Shown piece after piece: positions 49,643 through 57,373 of a DNA stretch of 64,000 nucleotides. The first letter of the stretch is position 1. Every line of letters starts with the position of its first letter. The translations under genes were made by a program, and so were the position numbers. Source of the DNA: Nonomuraea muscovyensis (GTDB lineage: Bacteria; Actinomycetota; Actinomycetes; Streptosporangiales; Streptosporangiaceae). The DNA lies in NCBI RefSeq assembly GCF_014207745.1, contig NZ_JACHJB010000002.1:744001-808000 (forward strand), in the 5' to 3' direction. The notes under the pieces are model-generated. The model was not told the DNA's origin. It worked only from the letters and a program-made list of their open reading frames with translations, and searched no databases.

Positions 49643-50435
49643 GCGCCTGCTCACCACGCCCGACGGCCGCAACGTCCTGCACATGCAGCGCCGCCTGACC
49701 CACCCGCCGGCCAAGGTCTGGCGCGCCCTGACCGAGCCCGAGCACCTCGCCCGGTGGTTCCCCACCGAGGTGCGCATCGAGGGCGACCGCGTCCGCTTCG
49801 GGTTCGGCCCCGACGGCACCGTGATCGCACACGACCCGCCCCACCTGTTCGCCTTCACCTGGGGCGAGGACCAGCTGCGCTGGAAGCTCAGCCCCGACAC
49901 CACCGGCGGCACCCTGCTCGACTTCACCCACACCTTCGCCGACCGTCACGGCGCCGCCAGCTTCGCCTCCGGCTGGCACACCTGCTTCACCGCCCTGGTC
50001 CGGCTGCTCGACGGTGCGCGCCCGCCCGCGCCCGGCGACACCGCCGCCCTGCACGAGCACTACGTCGCCATCCTCGGCCTGTCCAGCGGCGCCGTCCGCG
50101 GCGACACCGTCCGTCTCGAACGCCAGCTCACCCGGCCCGCCCCCGAGGTGTGGCAGGCCCTGCACGGCGACCAGGCCACGATCGGCACTCCCCCGCCCGC
50201 CCCGTTCGCCGCGTCCGGCGTCGAGGCCGGCCCGGTCATCCGCGTCGAGCCCGGCAAGCTCCTGGAGTGCGCGGCCGGCGCCGGCACGGTCCGCTGGGAG
50301 CTCGCCGAGGGCACCGGCCACGGCGCCCGCCTCGTCGTCACCCACACCGGCGACCCGGCCGCCCTGCCCGCCTGGCGCGCCCACGTCGAGGACCTCGCCG
50401 CTGCCCTCGCCGCCCTCGCCCGGCCCGGCGCCTGA
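49635..50435 (+). CDS. Two-domain SRPBCC (AHSA1-like) protein
   Basis: A 266-residue protein with two helix-grip domains: the first (1-140) is a canonical AHSA1/START-like unit (MQRRLTHPPAKVWRALTEPEHLARWFPTEVRIEGDRVRFGF, SGWHTCFTALVRLLDG); the second (150-266) is a shortened copy (LERQLTRPAPEVWQALHGDQ, WRAHVEDLAAALAAL). Translation is coupled to the ArsR gene. These proteins bind small hydrophobic ligands; no reaction can be named. Confidence 0.82.
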   Translation: MNERLLTTPDGRNVLHMQRRLTHPPAKVWRALTEPEHLARWFPTEVRIEGDRVRFGFGPDGTVIAHDPPHLFAFTWGEDQLRWKLSPDTTGGTLLDFTHTFADRHGAASFASGWHTCFTALVRLLDGARPPAPGDTAALHEHYVAILGLSSGAVRGDTVRLERQLTRPAPEVWQALHGDQATIGTPPPAPFAASGVEAGPVIRVEPGKLLECAAGAGTVRWELAEGTGHGARLVVTHTGDPAALPAWRAHVEDLAAALAALARPGA

Positions 50436-50442
50436 TCGAAAG

Positions 50443-51477
50443 TCAGGCGTCCAGGCCCAGTGCCGCCGCGGTGACCGCCCTGGCTCGCCGCGGCTCCACC
50501 AGCAGATCCACGCTGTCCGACACCTGGTCCACGCAGCCCACCAGCGGCAGCCCCTTCACCAGCGGATCCGACACCGCCCCCAGCAGCGCCTCGGCGAACC
50601 GGTCACCGCCGATCACCCGGAACGGCCGGTCGTGGAAGCCGCGCACCCGCGCGTCCAGCGGCTCGGCCAGCGCGACCCGGTTGTGCAACGCCGCCAGCCG
50701 CCCGTACGCCGCGGCCAGCGCCTCCTCACGTTCCCGCCACGACCGGGCCGCCACCGCCCTGCCCAGCGACTCCCCCAGCTCCGCCGACCCCGGCAGCCGG
50801 GCCAGGGCGCTGCCCAGCCACTTGGCGTACGGCGGGTAGCGGCGGCGCAGCAGCAGCGCCAGCCGCATCACCTCACGCACCAGCCTCGCCCCCACCACCG
50901 CCGATCCCAGCTCGTCGCCCACCTCGCCACACCGGCCGGGGAACGGCTCCTCCTGGGCGATGCGCCGCCACTGACAGGCCAGCACGTAACGCCACACGTC
51001 GTCCGGATACCAGCGCAGCGCCGCCCGGGCCGCCTCCAGCGTGCCGAGCCCGTCGTGGAAGACCTCCCCCCGCGTCACCTCGGCCAACCCCTGCCACGGC
51101 ACCGACAGCCAGTCCAGCAACGACACCCCCCGGCACGGGTCGAAGCCGAGCCGCCCGCGCAGCCACGCCCCCAGCTCGGCCACCACCACCCCGGAACGCA
51201 CCGCGCCGTGGTAGTCGAACACCGTGGGGAAACCGCCGAACCTCACGGGCAGCCCGGCGGCCACCCGATCCTCCACCGCAGCCACCCGGCCCGGCTCCAC
51301 GAACACCAGCACCCGCGGCCCCCAGTCGTGGTCGGCGGAGCGGGCCGTGTCGAACTCCAACACCTCAGACCCCGGGCCGATCAACGCGGCACTGTGCGCG
51401 ACACCGGCCAGCAGGGGCGCCACCGCGTCGGCGTAGAAAGCTCGGGACAACTCGATACCAGGCACAAAATCGGACAT
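50443..51477 (-). CDS. DUF4037 domain protein (nucleotidyltransferase-like)
   Basis: A 344-residue cytosolic protein of the DUF4037 type. The N-terminal part resembles a minimal nucleotidyltransferase (LIGPGSEVLEFDTARSADHDWGPRVLVFVEP, where S-D-H-D may be the metal site), followed by a helical domain (WYPDDVWRYVLACQWRRIAQEEPF, HDRPFRVIGGDRFAEALLGAVSD). Related streptomycete proteins are annotated as hypothetical. It is convergent with the AHSA1 gene, 7 nt apart. Confidence 0.78.
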   Translation of the reverse strand: MSDFVPGIELSRAFYADAVAPLLAGVAHSAALIGPGSEVLEFDTARSADHDWGPRVLVFVEPGRVAAVEDRVAAGLPVRFGGFPTVFDYHGAVRSGVVVAELGAWLRGRLGFDPCRGVSLLDWLSVPWQGLAEVTRGEVFHDGLGTLEAARAALRWYPDDVWRYVLACQWRRIAQEEPFPGRCGEVGDELGSAVVGARLVREVMRLALLLRRRYPPYAKWLGSALARLPGSAELGESLGRAVAARSWREREEALAAAYGRLAALHNRVALAEPLDARVRGFHDRPFRVIGGDRFAEALLGAVSDPLVKGLPLVGCVDQVSDSVDLLVEPRRARAVTAAALGLDA

Positions 51478-51517
51478 CACTCTGCCAACTGTGCACCACG
51501 CCCCGCCGCCGCTCACC

Positions 51518-52369
51518 TCAATTTCCGCACCCCCGCCACCGGGCGGCCCGCGCGGGGCCACGCCGAGGCAGCGGGTCGCGCCGCGGCGACGTCAATGCTC
51601 CGGCCGAGACGATGACCACGGCGACCGCGGCCATGAGGGTCGCGACCAGCGGCACGTCGAAATGCGATCCGTTCACGGGAAACAGCTGCCATGAGACGTT
51701 GAGCATCATGTGGAAGAGCGTCATCGCCAACACGCTGCGGCCCATGTGGTTGAACAGCCAGACCATGATCACCCGTGCGGCGACGGTGCCGAGTGACCAC
51801 CAGGCGATCCAGGACACGGAACGCTGCACCTGCAGCAGCGGCACCCAGTGCCACACGGCCCAGACCGCTCCCAGGATGAGGCCGGCTTTGAGGGCTCCCC
51901 ACCGTTCTTGCAAGGGTTGGGTGGCATAACCGGACCAGCCGAGCTCCTCACACAGGGCACCGACGAAGAACCCGAGGAGGAGCAGCAGCGTCAGTAGCAG
52001 GGAGAACCGCGGATCCGGTAGGGCGGCCCCCGTCAGGCGGAGCAGGAAGAACGACGCCGTCACCACGGCGGGATACAGCAGCAGGGTGGGGACGTACCAG
52101 GCCTTCACCCCGACCCGGTGGCCATCGAACGATCGCGCGAGAAGCGCTCGCACGCCCGCGAGCCCGCTCTCTCGGTACCGCAGCACGACGGCGGCGATGG
52201 CCGGGCAGACGAAGGCCAGCCCCGACAGGGGAATGCCGGGCAGGATCTGCGAGCCGCCCAGGGCGTCGAGTGCCAGGAAGGGGGCGGTGAGGGCAAAGAC
52301 CAGCAGGAAGAAGGCGAGCGGCGACCTTCGAGGGGACGTTCCGGCGCCCCTCACCCACGACGGTCTCAT
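51518..52369 (-). CDS. CPBP-family membrane metalloprotease-like protein
   Basis: A 283-residue membrane protein with about seven helices and the CPBP motifs: EELGWSGYATQPLQERWG (motif 1, paired Glu), WAVWHWVPL (motif 2 His) and FNHMGRSVLAMTLFHMMLN (motif 3 His). Family members are Rce1-like proteases or bacteriocin self-immunity proteins. The C-terminal tail is Arg/Pro-rich. ATG 52369 is the best start by homology of the N-terminus. It is divergent from a TetR gene, which likely represses it. Confidence 0.8.
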   Translation of the reverse strand: MRPSWVRGAGTSPRRSPLAFFLLVFALTAPFLALDALGGSQILPGIPLSGLAFVCPAIAAVVLRYRESGLAGVRALLARSFDGHRVGVKAWYVPTLLLYPAVVTASFFLLRLTGAALPDPRFSLLLTLLLLLGFFVGALCEELGWSGYATQPLQERWGALKAGLILGAVWAVWHWVPLLQVQRSVSWIAWWSLGTVAARVIMVWLFNHMGRSVLAMTLFHMMLNVSWQLFPVNGSHFDVPLVATLMAAVAVVIVSAGALTSPRRDPLPRRGPARAARWRGCGN

Positions 52370-52409
52370 GAGCGAGCAGGACGGCCCGGAGCGACACCCA
52401 GAAAGGAAC

Positions 52410-52445
52410 TTGGGATACCATGTCTCATAGTCGGAAGGTACCCAA
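52410..52445. promoter_or_regulatory. Dyad in the CPBP/TetR intergenic region
   Basis: TTGGGATACC (52410-52419) pairs with GGTACCCAA (52437-52445), with one unpaired base, around an 17-bp centre that includes CATGTCTCATAG. Candidate operator of the TetR protein for both divergent genes. Confidence 0.45.
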
Positions 52446-52456
52446 CCGGGAGCGAG

Positions 52457-53344
52457 ATGTCCATGCCGAGTGAGCCCCCTGTGCCCAGCGGCCCGAGCCG
52501 GCGGCGGCCCCGGTTGAGCGATCAGGAGACGCAGCGGCGCATGCTCGACGCCGCGCTGGCCATGGTGCACCAGAACGGGCTGACCGTCGGCCTCGATCAC
52601 ATCAGCTTCGAGGACGTCATCCACCAGGCCGGCGTGTCACGCACGGCGGTCTACCGCCGCTGGCCGTACAAGGACCTGTTCTTCAGCGACCTGCTGCGGG
52701 AGCTGGCACAAGGAGCCGCTCCGGCCGCCGCGGTCGCCGAGGAGGCCACCATGCGCCTGCTCGGCTCGGTGCTGGCCGGGCGGGCGGCGGAACTGGCCTC
52801 GCCGCAAGGCAGGCACGATCTCGTCACCGAGATGCTGCGGGTGAGCGCGAGCAGCGATTTCGAGGCCATCCACGACTCCGCCGAGTGGCGCACCTATCTG
52901 GCGCTGCAGGCGACGTTCATGAGCCTGCCCGACGGCCACCTGCGCGACGACGTCCAAGCCGCGCTGGCCCGTTCCGAAGCAAGGTTCGTCGACCGGGTGG
53001 CGCGCGGCTGGGAACAGATCGCCACGGCCATGGGCTACCGGCTGCGGCCGGACTCCGGCGGCAGCTTCCCCCTCATCGCGACCTTGGCCGGCGCGACGAT
53101 GCGCGGACTGGTCCTGATGGCGCTGTCGGATCCCGAACTGCTGACGCGACGGGTGCCCGCCAACCCCACCGCGGCCGGCGCCGCCGCCGACTGGCCGCTG
53201 ATCGGCCTGGCAGCGGCCGGCATCGCCGGCACCTTCCTCGAACCCGACCCAGACGTCGTATGGGACGGCGAGCGCGTGACGGCCCTGCGCGCCCTGCTCG
53301 GCCAGGATGCGACCGGCCACGCCACCGCCGAACCGGACCGGTGA
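52457..53344 (+). CDS. TetR-family repressor
   Basis: A 295-residue regulator, longer than usual, with a Pro-rich start, a TetR HTH (about 20-68, RRMLDAALAMVHQNGLTVGLDHISFEDVIHQAGVSRTAVYRRWPYKDLFFSDLL) and a ligand domain with a long C-terminal part (TLAGATMRGLVLMALSDPELL, GIAGTFLEPDPDVVWDGERV). ATG 52457 has GGGAG 4 nt upstream; ATG 52463 is possible. Divergent from the CPBP gene. Confidence 0.85.
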   Translation: MSMPSEPPVPSGPSRRRPRLSDQETQRRMLDAALAMVHQNGLTVGLDHISFEDVIHQAGVSRTAVYRRWPYKDLFFSDLLRELAQGAAPAAAVAEEATMRLLGSVLAGRAAELASPQGRHDLVTEMLRVSASSDFEAIHDSAEWRTYLALQATFMSLPDGHLRDDVQAALARSEARFVDRVARGWEQIATAMGYRLRPDSGGSFPLIATLAGATMRGLVLMALSDPELLTRRVPANPTAAGAAADWPLIGLAAAGIAGTFLEPDPDVVWDGERVTALRALLGQDATGHATAEPDR

Positions 53345-53407
53345 CCATCCTGACCGGCCACCTCCCCCACGAGCTCGGCGCGCCCGCCGGGACACGCTCG
53401 CGGTCTG

Positions 53408-54232
53408 CTACGCCGCGCCGGAGACGAGGTGGGTCGCCAGCACGCGGCGACGCCGGTAGCCGAGCCGCTCGTACACCCCGATCGCGGCCGGGTTGTCGTC
53501 GTCCACCATCAGCGCCGCCCGCCCGTGCCGCGCGACCAGCTCGTACGACACCCACCGGCACACCCGCTCGGCCAGGCCCCGCCCGCGCAGCGGCGCGGCC
53601 GTCGCGACACCTGCCAGGAACCCCACCGACGGCGCGCTCCACGCGTCGGCCGCCACCGCGGCGAGCCGGCCGCCCGCCCGCAGGCCCGCCCACCGCCTCA
53701 CCCCGGGCGCGCCGGGCACCGCGTAGGAGGCGGGCGCGTGCTCGGCCAGCAGCGCCCGGACCTCCGCCTCGTCGTGCGGCCCCAGCCACCCGACGCCGCC
53801 CTCCGGCCTCCCCGCCGACCCGTCCACCCGGTCGCCTGCTCGATCATCCGCTCGGTCGCCTGCTCGTTCATCCGCGGCGCTCGCCGTCGGGCCGTTCGCC
53901 GGGGCGGGCAGGCTCATCCAGGAGAAGCCGCCCACCACCTCCAGTCCATCGATCTTCGCCGTCACCTCGGCCAGCAACCCCGCCTCACCGAACGGCCGGA
54001 ACGACGGCCCGACCTCGCCCAGCGCGTGCCGTACCAGCTCCACCGCGCAGGCCGGGCCGCCCCAGACCGCCAGCCGGTCGCGGCGCGACACCTCGCGGGC
54101 GGCGGCCACCACCGCGTCGCCCAGCGCCCACGCCCGCGCGCCGCCCCGCAACCCCTGGGCCGTCCACACGGGCAGGTCGTCGTCGCCGCAGGCGGCCCGC
54201 ACCTCCTGTGGCGACCGCAGCTCACGCAGCAC
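53408..54232 (-). CDS. GNAT-family acetyltransferase (FR47-like)
   Basis: A 274-residue protein whose C-terminal half (about 150-270) is a GNAT domain: VGFLAGVATAAPLRGRGLAERVCRWVSYELVARHGRAALMVDDDNPAAIGVYERLGYRRRRV, with the acetyl-CoA loop RGRGLA. The N-terminal half is a family-specific helical domain. The hinge contains an imperfect Asp-Arg repeat (DERAGDRADDRAGDRVDG) encoded by short DNA repeats near 53826-53880. GTG 54232 is preferred (GGTGG upstream); GTG 54262 is possible. The substrate is unknown. Confidence 0.8.
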   Translation of the reverse strand: MLRELRSPQEVRAACGDDDLPVWTAQGLRGGARAWALGDAVVAAAREVSRRDRLAVWGGPACAVELVRHALGEVGPSFRPFGEAGLLAEVTAKIDGLEVVGGFSWMSLPAPANGPTASAADERAGDRADDRAGDRVDGSAGRPEGGVGWLGPHDEAEVRALLAEHAPASYAVPGAPGVRRWAGLRAGGRLAAVAADAWSAPSVGFLAGVATAAPLRGRGLAERVCRWVSYELVARHGRAALMVDDDNPAAIGVYERLGYRRRRVLATHLVSGAA

Positions 54233-54286
54233 GGACGACCACCGGCCGGACCACCCCCGCACCAGCCGCCGGTGCGCCGGTCACGC

Positions 54287-55717
54287 TCACAGGATGGCGC
54301 CCGGCCGGTAGGCTGCCGCCTCCGGATGGGCCGCCACGACCTCGCCGACCTGCTCCGACACCGCGCGCACCTGGTCGGCCGCCGCCCCGGTGAACGACAC
54401 CCGATCGGCCAGCAGCGCCTCCAGCGCGGCCCGGTCCAGCGGGAACCGCTCGTCGGCCGCCAGCCGGTCGAGCAGCTCGTTCGACGCGCCGCGCGAGCGC
54501 ATCTCCAGCGCCGACGCGACCGCGTGCTCCTTGATCAGCTCGTGTGCCTGCTCGCGGCCCACGCCCGCCCGCACGGCCGCCATGAGCATCTTGGTCGTCG
54601 CCAGGAACGGCAGGTAGCGCCCCAGCTCGGCCGCGATGACCGCGGGGAACGCGCCGAACTCGTCCAGCACCGTCAGCATCGTCTCCACCAGCCCGTCGAA
54701 GGCGAAGAACGCGTCCGGCAGCGCCACCCGGCGCACCACCGAGCACGACACGTCGCCCTCGTTCCACTGGTCGCCGGCCAGCTCGCCCACCATCGAGGCG
54801 TAGCCGCGCAGCACGACCGTCAGGCCGTTGACCCGTTCGCAGGAGCGGGTGTTCATCTTGTGCGGCATCGCCGACGAGCCGACCTGGCCCTCCTTGAAGC
54901 CCTCGGTCACCAGCTCGTGCCCGGCCATCAGCCGGATCGTCTTGGCCAGCGACGACGGCGCGGCCGCCAGCTGCACCAGCGCGGAGACCACCTCGTGGTC
55001 GAGCGAGCGCGGGTAGACCTGGCCCACGCTCGTCAGCCGCCGCTCGAACCCCAGATGCGCCGCGACCCGGCCCTCCAGCTCGGCCAGCTTGGCCTGGTCG
55101 CCGCCGAGCAGGTCGAGCATGTCCTGCGCGGTGCCCACCGGGCCCTTGATGCCGCGCAGCGGGTAGCGGGCGATGAGCTCCTCCAGCCGCCGGTATGCCA
55201 CCAGCAGCTCGTCGGCCGCCGTGGCGAACCGCTTGCCCAGCGTCGTGGCCTGCGCCGCCACGTTGTGCGAACGGCCCGCGACCACCGTCGCCTCGTGCTC
55301 CTCGGCCAGCGCCGCGAGCCGGGCCAGCAGGGCCACCACCCGGTCGCGCACCAGGAGCAGGCTGTCGCGCACCTGGAGTTGCTCGACGTTCTCGGTCAGG
55401 TCGCGCGAGGTCATGCCCTTGTGGACCTGCTCGTGGCCGGCCAGCGCGTTGAACTCCTCGATCCGCGCCTTCACGTCGTGGCGGGTGACCCGCTCGCGGG
55501 CCGCGATCGACTCCAGGTCGACCTGCTCGACCACCTTCTCGTAGTCGGCCGGCGCCCCCTCGGGCACCGCCACGCCCAGCTCGGCCTGTGCCCGCAGCAC
55601 CGCCAGCCACAGGCGCCGCTCGGCGATCACCTTGTACTCCGGCGACCACAATCGGGCCAGCTCAGGGGAGGCGTAACGGGCGGCCAGAACATCGGGGATA
55701 CGCGGCTTGGATGTCAC
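54287..55717 (-). CDS. purB: Adenylosuccinate lyase
   Basis: A 476-residue purine-biosynthesis enzyme that cleaves SAICAR to AICAR and adenylosuccinate to AMP, releasing fumarate. The fumarase/aspartase signature GSSAMPHKMN is intact, and the N-terminal HEQVHKGMTSRDLTEN and RSHNVAAQATTLGKR regions are typical of the actinobacterial PurB form. TAGACT lies 8 nt before GTG 55717, so a leaderless GTG start is favoured; TTG 55726 is an alternative. It is the only clear housekeeping enzyme in the right half, which supports a chromosomal location. Confidence 0.93.
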   Translation of the reverse strand: MTSKPRIPDVLAARYASPELARLWSPEYKVIAERRLWLAVLRAQAELGVAVPEGAPADYEKVVEQVDLESIAARERVTRHDVKARIEEFNALAGHEQVHKGMTSRDLTENVEQLQVRDSLLLVRDRVVALLARLAALAEEHEATVVAGRSHNVAAQATTLGKRFATAADELLVAYRRLEELIARYPLRGIKGPVGTAQDMLDLLGGDQAKLAELEGRVAAHLGFERRLTSVGQVYPRSLDHEVVSALVQLAAAPSSLAKTIRLMAGHELVTEGFKEGQVGSSAMPHKMNTRSCERVNGLTVVLRGYASMVGELAGDQWNEGDVSCSVVRRVALPDAFFAFDGLVETMLTVLDEFGAFPAVIAAELGRYLPFLATTKMLMAAVRAGVGREQAHELIKEHAVASALEMRSRGASNELLDRLAADERFPLDRAALEALLADRVSFTGAAADQVRAVSEQVGEVVAAHPEAAAYRPGAIL

Positions 55718-55778
55718 GTCGGACAAGTCTATGCACCCGGTCGTGCCGATCTTGCATCAGCCCGAACCAGCTAAGCGC

Positions 55779-55796
55779 CTTTACATTGTAGATTTC
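55779..55796. repeat. 18-bp dispersed repeat, copy 2
   Basis: Identical to 31068-31085 (CTTTACATTGTAGATTTC). It touches the stop codon of the MerR/epimerase chimera. The core TACATTGTA is palindromic. Confidence 0.6.
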
Positions 55797-56268
55797 TAGC
55801 TGTCGGCCTCGCCCGGCGTCCGTGCTGATCGCGACCAGGCCACCAGCCCCCGCGCGATGAGGCTCTCGGCCGTGGCGACGACGGTCTCGGCCGCCGGGCG
55901 GGGCCGCCGGCCGAGGACCGTCCTGGCCCGCTCGTTGCTCCGTTCGATCTCCCCGGACAGCCGCTCGGCGTGCCGGCGGAACAGGTCGCGCTGCTCGGCG
56001 GCCCCCTCCCGCCCGCGGCCGAGTAGCTCCAGGTACCGGCGCATGTCCTCGATCCGCATGCCGGCCGAACGCAGGCACGCCAGCGCCTCCGGCCTGTCCA
56101 CTCCCTGCCCGTCGTAGCGGCGATGGCCGCTGCCCGGATCACGCTCCACCCGGGCGATCGGCCCATCTGCTCGTAGTCGCGCAGGGTCGGCTCGCTGAGG
56201 CCGGTCCGGCGCGCGACCTCTTGGATCGTCAGCCGCCTCACGACGGACTCGGTGCCAGGTGACGTCAT
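55796..56268 (-). pseudogene. MerR regulator, frameshifted and fused to an epimerase C-terminus
   Basis: From ATG 56268 one frame gives the MerR N-terminus (RRLTIQEVARRTGLSEPTLRDYEQMG); one missing base near 56165 moves homology to the next frame (IARVERDPGSGHRRYDGQGVDRPEALACLRSAGMRIEDMRRYLELLGRGREGAAEQRDLFRRHAERLSGEIER). Right after GEIER the sequence becomes SNERARTVLGRRPRPAAETVVATAESLIARGLV, which is the characteristic end of an NAD-dependent epimerase/dehydratase. A deletion has thus joined two neighbouring genes, and the product is not functional as read. Confidence 0.72.
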
Positions 56269-56275
56269 GCCTTCC

Positions 56276-56306
56276 ACTGTCGGTCACCTCAAGCGCTTGA
56301 AGTCAA
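56276..56306 (-). promoter_or_regulatory. MerR-type promoter of the broken MerR gene
   Basis: On the minus strand TTGACT (56301-56306), a 19-nt spacer and GACAGT (56276-56281), 7 nt before the ATG. The dyad CCTCAAGCGCTTGAAG (plus strand, 56287-56302) lies in the spacer, similar to SoxR-type boxes. The promoter survived although the gene did not. Confidence 0.65.
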
Positions 56307-56373
56307 ACCCCCGCCGCGGGACCCCGGCGCGCCGATCCGGCGGCGCGTGTGGCAGCCTGCAGGAGCCGGGAAC

Positions 56374-57171
56374 GTGACGGAAGGACGCGCGGTGCGGATC
56401 CTGCTGGTACGCCCCTCTCACTGGTCCCCCGACGGGCACGCCAACTTCGACGCCGTCGAGGCGGCCTGCGCGGCGCGGCCCCCGCGCACCGGGCGCGACG
56501 ACGTCGTCCTGCTGCCCGAACTCGTGGGCGGGCGGCTGTCGCGTCCCGACTACCTGGCCAGGCTCCGCGCTCTGGCCGCCGGCACGGGCTCGACCGTGGT
56601 CGGCGGATCCCACTACGACGAGACCGGGGCGGCGACGGTCAACCGGGGCGCGGTGGTCGACCCGGCCGGCACGCTACTGGCCGAGTACGGCAAGCGGCAT
56701 CCGTACGGCGTCGAGCACCGCGCCGGCGTGCGGCCCGGAAGCGCGGGGGACGGCTTCGAGCTGGGCGGCCGGCGGTTACACGTGCTGATCTGCGCCGACC
56801 TGTGGTACTCCGCCGACCTGGTCCGGCGGCGGGCGGCGCCCATCGACGTGCTGCTCGTGCCCGCCTTCTCGGTCACCCAGTGGCCCGCCCCGGACCCGGC
56901 TCGCCTGCTGTGGCGGCACATGAGCGTCGCGCGGGCGTACGAGTTCATGATGTACGTGGCGGTGAGCGACTGGCACCACGAGGCCGCCTACGACGGGCAG
57001 CGCTGCGCCGGTGTCACCGGCGTCGCCGACCCCTGCCCCAGCGTGCCGGGCGACTACTTCACCGCCGGCCCCCAGGCGCCGCTGTGGGTGCGCGACCTCG
57101 ACTTCGACCGGCTCGACGCCTTCCGCGCCGACCGGACCCGGCGCGGCTTCACCCACGACCGGCCACCGTAA
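56374..57171 (+). CDS. Carbon-nitrogen hydrolase (nitrilase superfamily amidohydrolase)
   Basis: A 265-residue amidohydrolase with the Glu-Lys-Cys triad: Glu in VLLPELVGG, Lys in YGKRHPYGVEH and nucleophile Cys in LICADLWYS. The alpha-beta-beta-alpha sandwich covers the whole length, without extra domains. GTG 56374 has AGGAG upstream; GTG 56392 with GGAAGGA is the alternative. It probably hydrolyses a small amide or carbamoyl compound in the cytosol; no substrate is suggested by the neighbours. Confidence 0.82.
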   Translation: MTEGRAVRILLVRPSHWSPDGHANFDAVEAACAARPPRTGRDDVVLLPELVGGRLSRPDYLARLRALAAGTGSTVVGGSHYDETGAATVNRGAVVDPAGTLLAEYGKRHPYGVEHRAGVRPGSAGDGFELGGRRLHVLICADLWYSADLVRRRAAPIDVLLVPAFSVTQWPAPDPARLLWRHMSVARAYEFMMYVAVSDWHHEAAYDGQRCAGVTGVADPCPSVPGDYFTAGPQAPLWVRDLDFDRLDAFRADRTRRGFTHDRPP

Positions 57172-57373
57172 GGCGTCGAAGGGCAGGAGGCCGGGGGCCC
57201 CGTCTTCACCAGGACCTCCCCGCGCCGGAGCCCGAGCCACGCCCGCCCGCCGTCGTCGTCCGGCCGTCCCGCTTTCCCGGCGAGGCCGGGGTGCGGCAGC
57301 GCGACAGCGCCGTGAAAGCGCCGTGCGACTCCGTCCGCCGAGGATCGCCTTGTGCGTGAACGCGGAGGACGAG

